Of a stretch of DNA of 64,000 nucleotides, positions 28,222 through 41,010 are shown piece after piece. The stretch comes from Streptomyces griseofuscus (GTDB lineage Bacteria > Actinomycetota > Actinomycetes > Streptomycetales > Streptomycetaceae). Every line of letters starts with the position of its first letter. Position 1 is the stretch's first letter. The notes below the pieces were generated by a model. That model had not been told where the DNA came from. It worked only from the letters and a program-made list of their open reading frames with translations, and made no database searches. The translations under genes were made by a program, and so were the position numbers. The stretch covers positions 1,116,001 through 1,180,000 of the forward strand of contig NZ_CP051006.1 in NCBI RefSeq assembly GCF_014673495.1, in the 5' to 3' direction.

Positions 28222-29499
28222 TCAGCCCGCGCTCACCCGCACTTCCCCGCCCTCGGGGTCCACCCGCCCGTGCCAGGACACACCGAGCGTCAGGGTGCGG
28301 TGCGGCTGGGCGGTGCGGACCCCTAGGCGGGCGCGGTGCAGCAGGCGGCCGTCCTGGTGGACGTACAGGACGAGGCGGGGCAGGGGGGCTTCGATGCGCA
28401 GGAGATGGGGCGGGGGCGGGGCGGCGGCCGGGTGGCTGCGGTCGGGGGTGAGGAGATTGGGGGTGAGGCGGTTGGGGGTGATCCAGCGCAGTGGCGACTC
28501 GACGGTGACCGGGATCCCGGGGTGCGGCCAGGGGGCGCCCGCCAGGTGGCGGAGGACGGCGGCGGCCGCCCTGGCTCCCTCGCGGGCCGCGGTGCCGGCG
28601 GGCTCCACGGCGTGCAGGAGGTTTCCGGCCGCGAAGACGCCGGGGCGCGAGGTGTGGAGGGCGGTGTGCACGGCGGGGCCCCGGGTGCCGGGGTCGAGGT
28701 CGAGGGCGCCGCGCCGGGCGAGTTCGTGGTCCGGGACGAAGTCGCCGGTGAACACGACGGTGTCGCAGGGCAGTACGGTCGTACGGCCGTCCCGATGGCG
28801 GACGCGGACGCCGGACAGCCGCCCGTGGCCGAGGAGTTCGGTGACCGTGGTGTCGGTCAGCAGCGGAACGCCTTGGACCAGTCGGGCCGATCGCGCGCGG
28901 GCGGGGCTCGTACGGGCCCGGGGGTGTTCGGTGACCAGTGCGACGACCTCGGCACCGGCCGTGCGGACGGTCCGGGCCGCCGCGTACGACACGTCCCGCG
29001 CCCCGACCACGACCACCCGGGTGCCGATGCGCTGCCCGAACAGGTGGACCGCCTGCTGGAGTTCACCGGTGGTGTAGACACCGGCGGGCCGGGTGCCGGG
29101 CACCAGGCGGGCGGCGCGGGGGCGTTCGCGGGCCCCGGTGGCGAGGACGACGGCCCGCGCGGCGAGGGCCTCCGGTCCTTCCGGCCCGACGGTCAGCAGC
29201 ACGTTCGTACCGCAGGTGGCCGCAACTTCCCAGTCCAGCACGGTGGTTCGCGTCCTGACCACCGCGCCCGCCCGCTCGGCCGCCGCCGCGAGCAGATGGG
29301 CGTAGCTCGGTCCGGTCAGCGGGCGGGTCCAGGTGCCGAAGCCGCCGTGGGCGCAGTGCCGGGGCACTCCCCCGGGCCGCGTCTCCCGCTCCAGGACCTC
29401 CACGCGTCCGGCTCCTGCGGTGGCGAGCCGGGCCGCCGCGGCGAGACCGGCGGGCCCGGCGCCGACCACGAGGACGTCGACCTGCCGTACCGCCGTCAT
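28222..29499 (-). CDS. FAD-dependent oxidoreductase (second subunit of a GlpA-like pair)
   Basis: Pyridine-nucleotide-type flavoprotein of 425 residues. FAD motif VLVVGAGPAGLAAAARL is at the N-terminus, ATGARERPRAAR near 120, a second dinucleotide motif VVVVGARDVSYAAART (with GxGxxG altered), and FAAGNLLHAVEPAG near 300. The ATG overlaps the stop of the upstream GlpA-like gene (ATGA). Such pairs with a kinase resemble glycerol-3-phosphate oxidation loci; the true substrate is unknown. The C-terminal 100 residues are Pro/Arg-rich and less conserved. Confidence 0.82.
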   Translation of the reverse strand: MTAVRQVDVLVVGAGPAGLAAAARLATAGAGRVEVLERETRPGGVPRHCAHGGFGTWTRPLTGPSYAHLLAAAAERAGAVVRTRTTVLDWEVAATCGTNVLLTVGPEGPEALAARAVVLATGARERPRAARLVPGTRPAGVYTTGELQQAVHLFGQRIGTRVVVVGARDVSYAAARTVRTAGAEVVALVTEHPRARTSPARARSARLVQGVPLLTDTTVTELLGHGRLSGVRVRHRDGRTTVLPCDTVVFTGDFVPDHELARRGALDLDPGTRGPAVHTALHTSRPGVFAAGNLLHAVEPAGTAAREGARAAAAVLRHLAGAPWPHPGIPVTVESPLRWITPNRLTPNLLTPDRSHPAAAPPPPHLLRIEAPLPRLVLYVHQDGRLLHRARLGVRTAQPHRTLTLGVSWHGRVDPEGGEVRVSAG

Positions 29500-30937
29500 G
29501 CGCGCCCGCTCCCGCCCTGCCGTTCGAGCAATTCCCTTACGGCCGCCCCGCAGTAGAACCCCTGGCAGCGGCCCGCCCGCGCCCGGGTGCGGCGGCGCAG
29601 GCCGTCCGGGCCGCGGGGCGGGATCGGACCGGCGAGGGCGTCGCGGATCTCGCCGAGGGAGACCCGCTCGCAATGGCAGACGAGGGTGCCGTAGGCGGGG
29701 TCGGCGGCGATCAGTTCGGGACGCTGGTGGGGGCGCGGGAACGCCTCGCCGAGGTTGGGCATGGGCACCGGCTCCAGATCGCGCTCGGGACCGAGGTCGA
29801 GGCCGCTGTCGGCGAGCAGTCCGGCGATGTGCTCGGCGATGGCCAGGGAGGCGGTCAGACCGGTGGAGCGGATGCCGCCGACGGTGACGTACGACCGCTC
29901 GGGGTGCGCGGCGATCCGGTAGTCCTCCTGCCCGGTGGCCGCGCGCAACCCCGCGTAGGCGGCGATGACTTCCTCCTCGACCAGCGCGGGCAGGACCCGG
30001 CGGCCCCGCTCGCGCAGCAGGGCGATGCCCTCGGCGGTGGTGCCGGTGGCCCGCTTGTCGTCCAGGTCCTCGGCGGTGGGGCCGAGCAGCACCTTGCCGT
30101 ACACGGTGGGGGCGACCAGAACTCCCTTGCCGAGCGCGGTCGGTACGGGCAGCAGGATGTGCCTGACCAGTGGGCGGGCGAACGTGTCGAACACCAGGAG
30201 CTGGCCGCGACGCGGGGTGACGGTGAAGTCCTCGTGTCCGAGGCGGCGGTCGAGGGTGTCGGCGCCCAGCCCGGCCGCGTTGACGAGGTGGCGGGCGCGG
30301 AGGGTGCCCCGGGAGGTGTGCAGGTGATGCCCGCCGTCCCAAGTGGCCTTTTCCACAGCGGCGTTCAGGTGCAGTTCGACTCCGGCGCGGACGGCCTGGG
30401 TGGCGTACGCCAGGGTGGTGGTCCAGGGGCAGATGATGCTCTCGCCGGGGATGTGCAGGGCGCCGAGCGCGCCGGGACCGAGATGCGGCTCACGCGCGTA
30501 CAGCTCCGCTCCGCTCAACAGGCGTGCTTCGTCGCAGAAGTTGGCTGTCGCCTTCGCCGCGAGCCCGGGCAGGGCGGCGAGTTGCTCCTCGTCCCAGGCG
30601 ACGAGCAGCGCCCCGACGGGTTCGACGGGGATGCCGGACTCGGCCGCATAGGTGGCGAGTCGGGCGTGTCCCTCCCGGACGAGCCGGGCTTCCAGGGTGC
30701 CGGGTACGGCGTCGAACCCGGTGTGCAGGATCGCGGTGTTGGCCTTGGAGGTGCCCTGGCCCACATCGTCCTGCGCCTCGATCAGGGCGACGCTCAGGCG
30801 GGGGTGGCGGGCGAGTCGGCGGGCGATGGCGCAGCCGACGACTCCGGCGCCGACGATCGCGATGTCGTACGGCCGGTCGGGCAGGGCGCCTTCGACGGTG
30901 ACGGTCGGGGGCCCCGGGAGCGGATCCCTGGCGTCCT

Positions 30938-30941
<4 letters not shown>
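29496..30941 (-). CDS. GlpA-like FAD oxidoreductase with C-terminal BFD-type [2Fe-2S] domain
   Basis: A 481-residue dehydrogenase of the DAO/GlpA family. The dinucleotide motif IAIVGAGVVGCAIARRL lies at about 25-41, and KANTAILHTGFDA is the usual flavin-contact segment. The C-terminus holds CHCERVS and GRCQGFYCG, four cysteines of a bacterioferredoxin-ferredoxin-like iron-sulfur domain. Its ATG overlaps the kinase stop (ATGA) and its stop overlaps the next gene. Probably oxidises a polyol phosphate made by the kinase, such as glycerol 3-phosphate; this is inference. Confidence 0.85.
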
Positions 30942-32371
<1,430 letters not shown>

Positions 32372-32558
32372 GCCGGTCCAGCCGTCCGCCGCTCCGGTAC
32401 GGCCGTCCGGCGCGCCGCCCCTGTCATGCGTACCCTCCCGCGCCCGGCACCAGAGATCACCGCGTCAGCCTGCCGCCGTGCGCATCCGGCGTCAAGCCGA
32501 CCCGAGGCGGACCGATGATCTGCCGACTCGCCCGGCTGGCTCATTGAGTTGGCAACAA

Positions 32559-32587
32559 TGGTGAGGCTGAACCACCACCCCTATAGT
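32559..32587 (+). promoter_or_regulatory. possible promoter of the 32681 gene
   Basis: A TATAGT hexamer (32582-32587) stands out in the G+C-rich divergent region, with a weak TGGTGA 17 bp upstream. It would start transcription near 32594, supporting a translation start downstream of that point. The rest of 32372-32680 holds nothing else I can assign. Confidence 0.35.
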
Positions 32588-32680
32588 GGCCGCCGACCAC
32601 CACGCACCGCCCAGGGGAGGGCTGTTGCCACCTCATTCCGCCGCCTCGTCCGTGCGTCATCGGCTCCGGGGCTTCGGCTG

Positions 32681-33757
32681 ATGGCACGCGAGGGAGCGAG
32701 ACCCTCCTACGATCCGGCAGGACCCGACCACGCCCTGCGCGCGGTGCTCCAGGAGTTACGCACCGGGCGCTGGGTGGCCATGCGCACCCTGCTCGCGGAG
32801 ACCACCGAGTGGTGGCTGTGGACCCAGCGCACCCAGATCCTCGCGGCCGCGGCCGCCGGCAGCGATGTGGTGCGCGCCTGGCTCGCGGAGGAGCCGGACA
32901 GCGCCCACGCGGCGGTGATGCGGGCCCGGATCGGCGTGGAGCGGGCGTTACGGGCCCGCCGCGAACGGCATCTGCGGGCCCATGAGTTGTGGATCGAGGC
33001 GTGGGACACCGCCGAGACCGCCACCCTGCTCGCGCCGCGCGATCCCGTGCCCTGGATCTGTCTGCTCGCCCTGGCCCAGCTGGACCCCGAGCAACGCTGG
33101 GCGGAGCACCGGGCGGACCCGCCCGAGCCGCATCTCGTGCCGGGCCCCTGGGGACTGCTGGCCGAGGCCGCCGAGCGTGACCCGTTCAACCGCGAGGCGC
33201 ATCACCGGATGCTCCAGTTCCTCTACGCGCGAGGCGGCGGAGGCGATCGTACGGGAGCCCCGGCCGACGACGACTCCAACAGGCTGACGGACGCGGCGGG
33301 TTACGCCCGCTGGGCGGCGGCGGGGGCCCCGCCCGGATCGGCGCTCCATCTCCTCCCCCTGTACGTCCGTGTCGAGCGCCATCGCCGCGCGCGCCGCCCC
33401 GACACGCACTGGGCCACGGACGCGGCCGTCGAGGAGGCGCGGTCCGCCCTGCACTCCTGGTTCGAGCCCGCGCCGCCCGGCCGGCGTGCGCAACCCGACC
33501 TGAACCATCTGGCGCACGCCCTGTGGGGAGCCGGTCAATTCACGTGCGCCGACCGGGTGTTCGAGGCGATCGGCCCGTACTTCGGCCCGCCGCCCTGGAT
33601 GTACCGCGTCCAGAACGGCGACCGCGCGGTGGACGTGTTCACCCGGGCCCGGGACCACTGCCGTGCCCTGGCCGGCGACGCCGCCACCGGCGTCCGTGGC
33701 AAAGCCTGCGCCGAATCCTGCACCGAGCCTCGCGCCTGCACCGGAACCCACCCCTGA
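32681..33757 (+). CDS. conserved Streptomyces hypothetical protein
   Basis: A 358-residue soluble protein of unknown function, rich in Trp, Ala and Arg (ETTEWWLWTQRTQ, AWLAEEPDSAHAAV, ARDPVPWICLLALAQLD-like segments). The helix-rich pattern could be tetratricopeptide-like, but I see no clear repeat register. The ATG at 32681 begins MAREGARPSYDPAG and follows a plausible TATAGT promoter; the frame is open further upstream to 32549. The permease gene starts 73 bp after its stop. Confidence 0.65.
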   Translation: MAREGARPSYDPAGPDHALRAVLQELRTGRWVAMRTLLAETTEWWLWTQRTQILAAAAAGSDVVRAWLAEEPDSAHAAVMRARIGVERALRARRERHLRAHELWIEAWDTAETATLLAPRDPVPWICLLALAQLDPEQRWAEHRADPPEPHLVPGPWGLLAEAAERDPFNREAHHRMLQFLYARGGGGDRTGAPADDDSNRLTDAAGYARWAAAGAPPGSALHLLPLYVRVERHRRARRPDTHWATDAAVEEARSALHSWFEPAPPGRRAQPDLNHLAHALWGAGQFTCADRVFEAIGPYFGPPPWMYRVQNGDRAVDVFTRARDHCRALAGDAATGVRGKACAESCTEPRACTGTHP

Positions 33758-33830
33758 GCCCTGCCCCTGAGCACCCCGACCGTCCCGACGTCCTCCCGAA
33801 CCCCCAGGTCCCCACCCCCGGAGGTCCCCC

Positions 33831-35342
33831 ATGTCCCCATCCCCAGAGCTGCCCCAGCAGGACGAAGAACGGCGGCTGCGCGAGCTCGGCTACCGCCCCG
33901 TACTCGCCCGCCGCATGGGCGGTTTCGGCAATTTCGCGATCAGCTTCTCCGTGATCTCGATCCTTTCCGGCTGTATGACCCTGTACGGGTTCGGACTGAA
34001 CACCGGCGGGCCCGCCGTGATGCTGTGGGGCTGGGCGGGCGTCGGACTGTTCGTGCTGTGCGTCGGGCTCGCGCTCGCCGAGGTCACCAGCGCGTATCCG
34101 ACCTCGGGTGCCCTGTACTACATGGCCGACCGGCTGGGCGGCCGCCGCTGGGGCTGGTACACGGGCTGGCTGAATCTGCTCGGGCTGCTCGGCGCGATCG
34201 CCGGGATCGACTACGGCGCCGCCCTGTTCACCGGCGCGTTCGCCAATCTCCAGTGGGGCTTCGTGCCGACGCCGAACAGGACGATGCTGATCTTCTGCGC
34301 CATCCTCCTGCTGCACGCGGTGCTGAACCTGTTCGGTGTCCGCGTCGTCAGCGTGCTCAACTCGGTCAGCGTCTGGTGGCACCTGGCGGGCGTCGCGCTG
34401 ATCGTCGGCGCGCTCGCGATCGTGCCCGACCACCACCGGTCGCCGTCCTTCGTGTTCACCACGTTCGTCAATGGGACCGGCTGGTCGAACCCGGTCTACG
34501 TCGCGGCGATCGGCCTGCTGCTCGCCCAGTACACCTTCTCCGGCTACGACGCCTCCGCCCATCTGTCCGAGGAGACCTCGCGCGCCTCGGTGTCCGCCGC
34601 CAAGGGCATCGTCCGGGCCATCTGGGTGTCCTGGCTCGCGGGCTTCGTCCTGCTGGCCGGGCTCACCTTCGCCATCCAGGACTACGACGCCACGCGCACC
34701 ACGGCCACCGGGGTGCCGCCCGCGCAGATCCTGCTCGACGGCCTCGGCACCGGCGGCGCGAAGGCACTGCTGCTGGTGGTGATCGTGGCCCAGCTGTTCT
34801 GCGGGAGCGCCGAGGTCGCGGCGGCCAGCCGGATGGTGTTCGCGTTCAGCCGGGACGGCGCGCTGCCCGGCTCCCGGCTGTGGCGCACGGTCAGCGGCCG
34901 CACCCAGACCCCGGTGGCCGCCGTATGGCTGTCGGTCGGGGTCGCCGGGGTCCTCGCGCTGCCCTCGCTGTACTCGGCGACGGCGTACAACGCGGTGACC
35001 GCCATCAATGTCATCGGCATCACCCCCGCGTACGCCATCCCGGTGCTGCTGCGGCTGCGGGCGGGCGACCGGTTCCGGCGCGGGCCCTGGCATCTGGGCC
35101 GGTGGAGCAGGCCGGTCGGCTGGGTCGCGGTGGTCTGGGTGGCATGTGTCACGGTCCTGTTCTGTCTGCCGCAGTCCTCGCCGGTCACCGTCGGCACGAT
35201 GAACTACGCGGCCGTGGCGCTGGCCGTCGTCCTCCTTCTCGCCAGCGTCTGGTGGTACGTCGCCCGCCGCTCGTACGGCACCCCGATCGCGGCGTACGGC
35301 AGCGACCGCGACCAGGCCGAACTCGCCGAGGGCATCATCTGA
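33831..35342 (+). CDS. amino acid permease (APC superfamily)
   Basis: Transporter of 503 residues with about twelve hydrophobic helices. Family landmarks are FGNFAISFSVISILSG in TM1, ALAEVTSAYPTSGALYYMA in TM3 and FSGYDASAHLSEET around TM6. It most resembles the GABA/choline/polyamine branch. ATG at 33831 has GGAGG about 7 nt upstream. The substrate cannot be read from the sequence. Confidence 0.9.
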   Translation: MSPSPELPQQDEERRLRELGYRPVLARRMGGFGNFAISFSVISILSGCMTLYGFGLNTGGPAVMLWGWAGVGLFVLCVGLALAEVTSAYPTSGALYYMADRLGGRRWGWYTGWLNLLGLLGAIAGIDYGAALFTGAFANLQWGFVPTPNRTMLIFCAILLLHAVLNLFGVRVVSVLNSVSVWWHLAGVALIVGALAIVPDHHRSPSFVFTTFVNGTGWSNPVYVAAIGLLLAQYTFSGYDASAHLSEETSRASVSAAKGIVRAIWVSWLAGFVLLAGLTFAIQDYDATRTTATGVPPAQILLDGLGTGGAKALLLVVIVAQLFCGSAEVAAASRMVFAFSRDGALPGSRLWRTVSGRTQTPVAAVWLSVGVAGVLALPSLYSATAYNAVTAINVIGITPAYAIPVLLRLRAGDRFRRGPWHLGRWSRPVGWVAVVWVACVTVLFCLPQSSPVTVGTMNYAAVALAVVLLLASVWWYVARRSYGTPIAAYGSDRDQAELAEGII

Positions 35343-35401
35343 TCGGGGCCCCGGGGTTCCAGCGGACCGGGTGGTAGGGCGTGTTCCGGATACGGCAGGA
35401 T

Positions 35402-35444
35402 GAACGCTCGTGCCGGTCACCGGAGTTCCGGGGCCGGCACGTTC
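35402..35444. terminator. stem-loop downstream of the permease gene
   Basis: GTGCCGG (35410-35416) pairs with CCGGCAC (35434-35440), and flanking GAAC (35402-35405) and GTTC (35441-35444) extend the stem with a small bulge. It sits 60 bp past the permease stop and before the channel gene. Confidence 0.45.
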
Positions 35445-35530
35445 GTACTTCCCGCACATCGAGCAGGTGACAACGTGACGAGACCTCCTGTACGGCCCTC
35501 CGCGCAGACTCCGGGTTCCGGGGGTGACCG

Positions 35531-36616
35531 GTGAACCGTGCGCTGACCCTGGACGACGCGGCGGTGGCCGGTATCGCGGTCGCGGCGGGCCTGGTGGCCG
35601 CCTTCCTCTCCCGTTCGCTGCTGCGCTGGCTGGCCAAGCACGCCAAGCGGACCCGCTGGAGCGGTGACGACATCATCGTGGACGCGCTGCGTTCGATCGT
35701 GCCGTGGGCGCTGATCGCGGCGGGTGTGGCGGCCGCGGCGGTCGTGCTGCCGCTCACCAGGTCCGTGCAGCATCACACCGATCAGGTGCTGGAGGTGTGG
35801 CTGATCCTCGTGGCCACGCTGTCCGCGGCGCGGGTCATCACCGGTCTGGTGCACACGTTCACGCAGTCGCGCTCGGGGGTGGCGGGCTCGGCGACCATCT
35901 TCGTCAACATCACCCGGGTGCTGGTCCTGGCGATCGGCTTCCTGGTGGTGCTCCAGACGCTCGGGATCTCCATAGCGCCGCTGCTCACCGCGCTGGGCGT
36001 CGGCGGTCTCGCGGTGGCGCTCGCGCTTCAGGACACCCTCGCCAACCTCTTCGCGGGCGTCCACATCCTGGCGTCCAAGACGGTCCAGCCGGGCGACTAC
36101 ATCCAGCTGAGCAGCGGTGAGGAGGGGTACGTCGTCGACATCAACTGGCGTCAGACGACGGTCCGCCAGCTGTCCAACAACCTGGTGGTGATCCCGAACG
36201 GCCAGCTCGCCAAGGCCAATATGACCAACTACACCAGGCCCGAGCAGCGGCTCACGGTGCCGGTGCAGGTGGGGGTGAGCTACGACGCCGATCTGGAGCA
36301 GGTGGAGCGGGTGACCGCCGAGGTGGTCGTGGAGGTCATGCACAAGGTGCCGGGCGCGCTGCCGGACCATGAGCCCGCGATCCGCTTCCACACCTTCGGC
36401 GACTCCCGCATCGGCTTCACGGTGATCCTCGGCATCGGCGAGTTCAGCGACCAGTACCGGATCAAACACGAGTTCATCAAGCGCCTGCACCGCCGCTACC
36501 AGGAGGAGAACATCCGCATCCCCTCCCCGGTCCGCACGGTCGCCATCCAGCAGGGCTCCTTCACGATCCCGCAGCAGCGAACCGCGGGGGAACCGGCACG
36601 GGAGACCGCCGAGTAG
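35531..36616 (+). CDS. MscS-family mechanosensitive ion channel
   Basis: Small-conductance mechanosensitive channel of 361 residues. Three to four hydrophobic helices precede the pore helix LGVGGLAVALALQDTLANLF (about 152-171). The beta domain follows with QPGDYIQLSSGEEGYVVDINWRQT and VVIPNGQLAKANMTNY. A GTG start at 35531. It protects against osmotic downshock. Confidence 0.92.
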   Translation: MNRALTLDDAAVAGIAVAAGLVAAFLSRSLLRWLAKHAKRTRWSGDDIIVDALRSIVPWALIAAGVAAAAVVLPLTRSVQHHTDQVLEVWLILVATLSAARVITGLVHTFTQSRSGVAGSATIFVNITRVLVLAIGFLVVLQTLGISIAPLLTALGVGGLAVALALQDTLANLFAGVHILASKTVQPGDYIQLSSGEEGYVVDINWRQTTVRQLSNNLVVIPNGQLAKANMTNYTRPEQRLTVPVQVGVSYDADLEQVERVTAEVVVEVMHKVPGALPDHEPAIRFHTFGDSRIGFTVILGIGEFSDQYRIKHEFIKRLHRRYQEENIRIPSPVRTVAIQQGSFTIPQQRTAGEPARETAE

Positions 36617-37416
36617 GGATCCCGGCCGCCGACGGAAGCGGGGGCGCGCCGCCATCACGGACGGGGACGGGGGCCCGTCGCTCGTGACGCGGCGCGGGAG
36701 GCGCCGAGCGGGGGGGCCGACTGCCGACCGGGGCAGGGACACGCCATGGCTGCGGACGTGTACCGGGCCGTCGCTCACAAAGTCCGGGGGCCCGCGCCCG
36801 GCATCGATCGCAGAAGCGAAGTCCTGCCTCCGCAGCGGGCGCCGACCGCACGGGCACGAGTCGTCGCCGCAGCGGGCCGGAGACGAAAACCCGACCGCCG
36901 AGGCCGGGGCGGGCCACACACCGACGACGGAAGCGGAAGCCGGGAACGAAGGCCGAGGGCGCCACCGGAACGGGGGCCGCAGGCTCGCGGAGATCGGGGC
37001 GGGCGGCGCGGCGCGGCCCGCTCGAAAGGCGGAGCCCGGCCCCGAAGCAGATCACCCACACCGCAGCGCGCCGAAGACGACGACGGACCACCGGTGCCGG
37101 ACGAGCCGCGCACCGGCGGCCGCGGCGAAAGCCGTCCCCGGGCGAGGAACCGCTCGCCGACGGACGCGAAGCTCGGGCCCGCAGCACAAATTCCGCCACA
37201 CATGCCGGATCCGGCTCCCCTGGAGCAACGGCCGGATACAGGAGCCGAGGCGGCCCGGGCGCGAGGGTCGACGCGCGGGCGGGCCCGGGCGGGGGCCGCG
37301 CCCGCAGGCCGGGTGGCGGAGGTGGCCGCCGGGCTGGATACGGAGGCCTGTCGCCGAGGCACAAGCACCCCGGCACCCCGCACGATCCCCGCCCCACCCC
37401 GTACCCTCGTACCGAT
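36617..37416. other. 800-bp gene-free stretch, purine-skewed
   Basis: Open frames exist on both strands, but their products are Arg/Pro/Gly-rich without recognisable motifs, as expected from non-coding G+C-rich DNA. The plus strand is noticeably rich in GGA/GAA/CGG runs. I see no RNA gene, transposon end or operator in it. It may be a decayed gene or a long untranslated spacer before the DUF4186 gene. Confidence 0.4.
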
Positions 37417-37818
37417 ATGACCGTTTCACCCGACCCCCGCTCCCTCGATCAGCGGCTCGACGAGCTCGCCCGGCAGCCGTTCCGGGCCCGGTTCCGGCTG
37501 CGTGGGCCGGAGCGGGTCACCGCCGAGGAGAAGGGGGCGGCCACCATCAGGTGGCACGCCTATGACCTGGTCGCGAAGCGGCTCGCGCCGGCCGAGCCGT
37601 ACAAGGACGGGAAACAGACGCCGTACCGGGGCCACCCCGTCTTCGTGGCGCAGCACGCGACCGCCACCTGCTGCCGGACCTGCCTGCTGCGCCTGCACGG
37701 CATCCCCAAGGGACGGCAGCTCAGCAGGGCCGAACACCTGTACGCCGTGGAGGTGATCTGCCGCTGGATCGAGCGCGAGCTCACCCGCGGGCCCGGGGAA
37801 ACAAGCGGAGGCGACTGA
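37417..37818 (+). CDS. DUF4186 family protein
   Basis: A 133-residue protein of unknown function. It carries the highly conserved family core RWHAYDLVAKRLAPAEP, DGKQTPYRGHPVFVAQHAT and ATCCRTCLLRLHGIPKG; the paired cysteines and histidines suggest metal binding. ATG at 37417 begins MTVSPDPRSLDQ; no strong ribosome binding site is seen. Ends about 120 bp before icd. Confidence 0.88.
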   Translation: MTVSPDPRSLDQRLDELARQPFRARFRLRGPERVTAEEKGAATIRWHAYDLVAKRLAPAEPYKDGKQTPYRGHPVFVAQHATATCCRTCLLRLHGIPKGRQLSRAEHLYAVEVICRWIERELTRGPGETSGGD

Positions 37819-37826
37819 CCAGGTGA

Positions 37827-40157
<2,331 letters not shown>

Positions 40158-40182
40158 TCCCGGCTGAACCCGGCTGATCGCA

Positions 40183-40225
40183 GCGGAGCGCCCCACCACC
40201 CTCGCCGGGCGGTGGGGCGCTCCGC
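40183..40225. terminator. strong bidirectional terminator
   Basis: GCGGAGCGCCCCACC (40183-40197) pairs over 15 bp with GGTGGGGCGCTCCGC (40211-40225) around a 13-nt loop. It lies between the convergent icd and lipoprotein genes. Confidence 0.85.
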
Positions 40226-40234
40226 CGTTCCCGC

Positions 40235-40690
40235 CTACGGGTGGTAGATCTCCGACAGGGCGGTGATCTGGCCCTTGGCGTTGACGTGGTAGAAGAAGTA
40301 CGGGCTGTTGGCCAGCTTGTGGTTCGCCAGCCACGTCGGGGCGACCTTCACACTGGTGGTCTCGCGCAGCACCTCGACGGAGGCGCCCGGCGCGAAGCCG
40401 AGCGAACGGGCCGCGCCGCTCGGGGTGTAGACGACGTCCTCGTCGTTCCTCGTGTTCACCTTGCACGCCTGCGGGGTGACGCGCACGACGGCCTTGCCCT
40501 TGACGTTCTTGGCGGAGTCCAGCTTCAGGAAGTGCCGGCCCGCGGGCAGGTGGCACGGCTTCCAGGTCGTGGCCGCGGCGGCGTGGCCGGCCCCCTCCCG
40601 CGGGGCTGCGCCGGCGGAGCCGCACGCGGTGGCGAGGAGGGCCGCGGCGGAGGCGGCGACGAGGGCGGCGGAGACATGGCGGTGGTTCAT
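40235..40690 (-). CDS. putative secreted lipoprotein, unknown function
   Basis: A 151-residue protein with a signal peptide (MNHRHVSAALVAASAAALL) and a near-canonical lipobox ATAC-GS at about residue 22. The mature part includes ARSLGFAPGASVEVLRETT and ends SPYFFYHVNAKGQITALS; two more cysteines (PCHLPAG, ACKVNT) could form a disulfide. ATG at 40690 has AGAGGA upstream. No family is recognised. Confidence 0.7.
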   Translation of the reverse strand: MNHRHVSAALVAASAAALLATACGSAGAAPREGAGHAAAATTWKPCHLPAGRHFLKLDSAKNVKGKAVVRVTPQACKVNTRNDEDVVYTPSGAARSLGFAPGASVEVLRETTSVKVAPTWLANHKLANSPYFFYHVNAKGQITALSEIYHP

Positions 40691-40958
40691 GGAGCGTCCT
40701 CTGCTGTGAAGATCTGCTGACATCGGGGGAGATGGCGGACCGGGACCATGGGTTTCACCGGTCCCCGCGGCTGTGACGGGACGGTGACAACCGGTACCCG
40801 GCCGGGACGATCACCCCGGGCGCGCCGCATGGACGTTCGCCGCGGCCGTACGTATGGCCGACCGCCCGCACCGCCCCGTGTCGGGAACATTGCGGCCGCA
40901 TGTCGTCCATGACGTCCTCATGTCGCCTCGCGGGTAAGCCTGTCGGCCGAAGAGAGCG

Positions 40959-41002
40959 CGTGGTTGCCTCGTGCCACGTCACCGCCTCCCGCGCACGAGG
41001 AG
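40959..41002 (+). promoter_or_regulatory. H-type pseudoknot in the metY leader that overlaps the ribosome binding site
   Basis: Stem 1 is CGTGG (40959-40963) with CCACG (40974-40978). Its loop contains CCTCGTG (40967-40973), a perfect complement of CACGAGG (40994-41000). The latter overlaps the GAGGAG ribosome binding site (40997-41002), 8 nt before the metY ATG. Formation would reduce metY translation. The layout recalls SAM-II or SAH riboswitches, but I do not see their conserved core bases. Confidence 0.45.
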
Positions 41003-41010
41003 CCCGCACC

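Noticed and set aside
36561..37397. Minus-strand open frame of 278 codons
   Set aside because: Arg/Pro-rich, overlaps the end of the MscS gene antisense, and no recognisable motif or ribosome binding site.
40900..41010. Known SAM riboswitch before metY
   Set aside because: I could not find the conserved core of SAM-I, SAM-II, SAM-IV or SAH classes; only the pseudoknot is reported.
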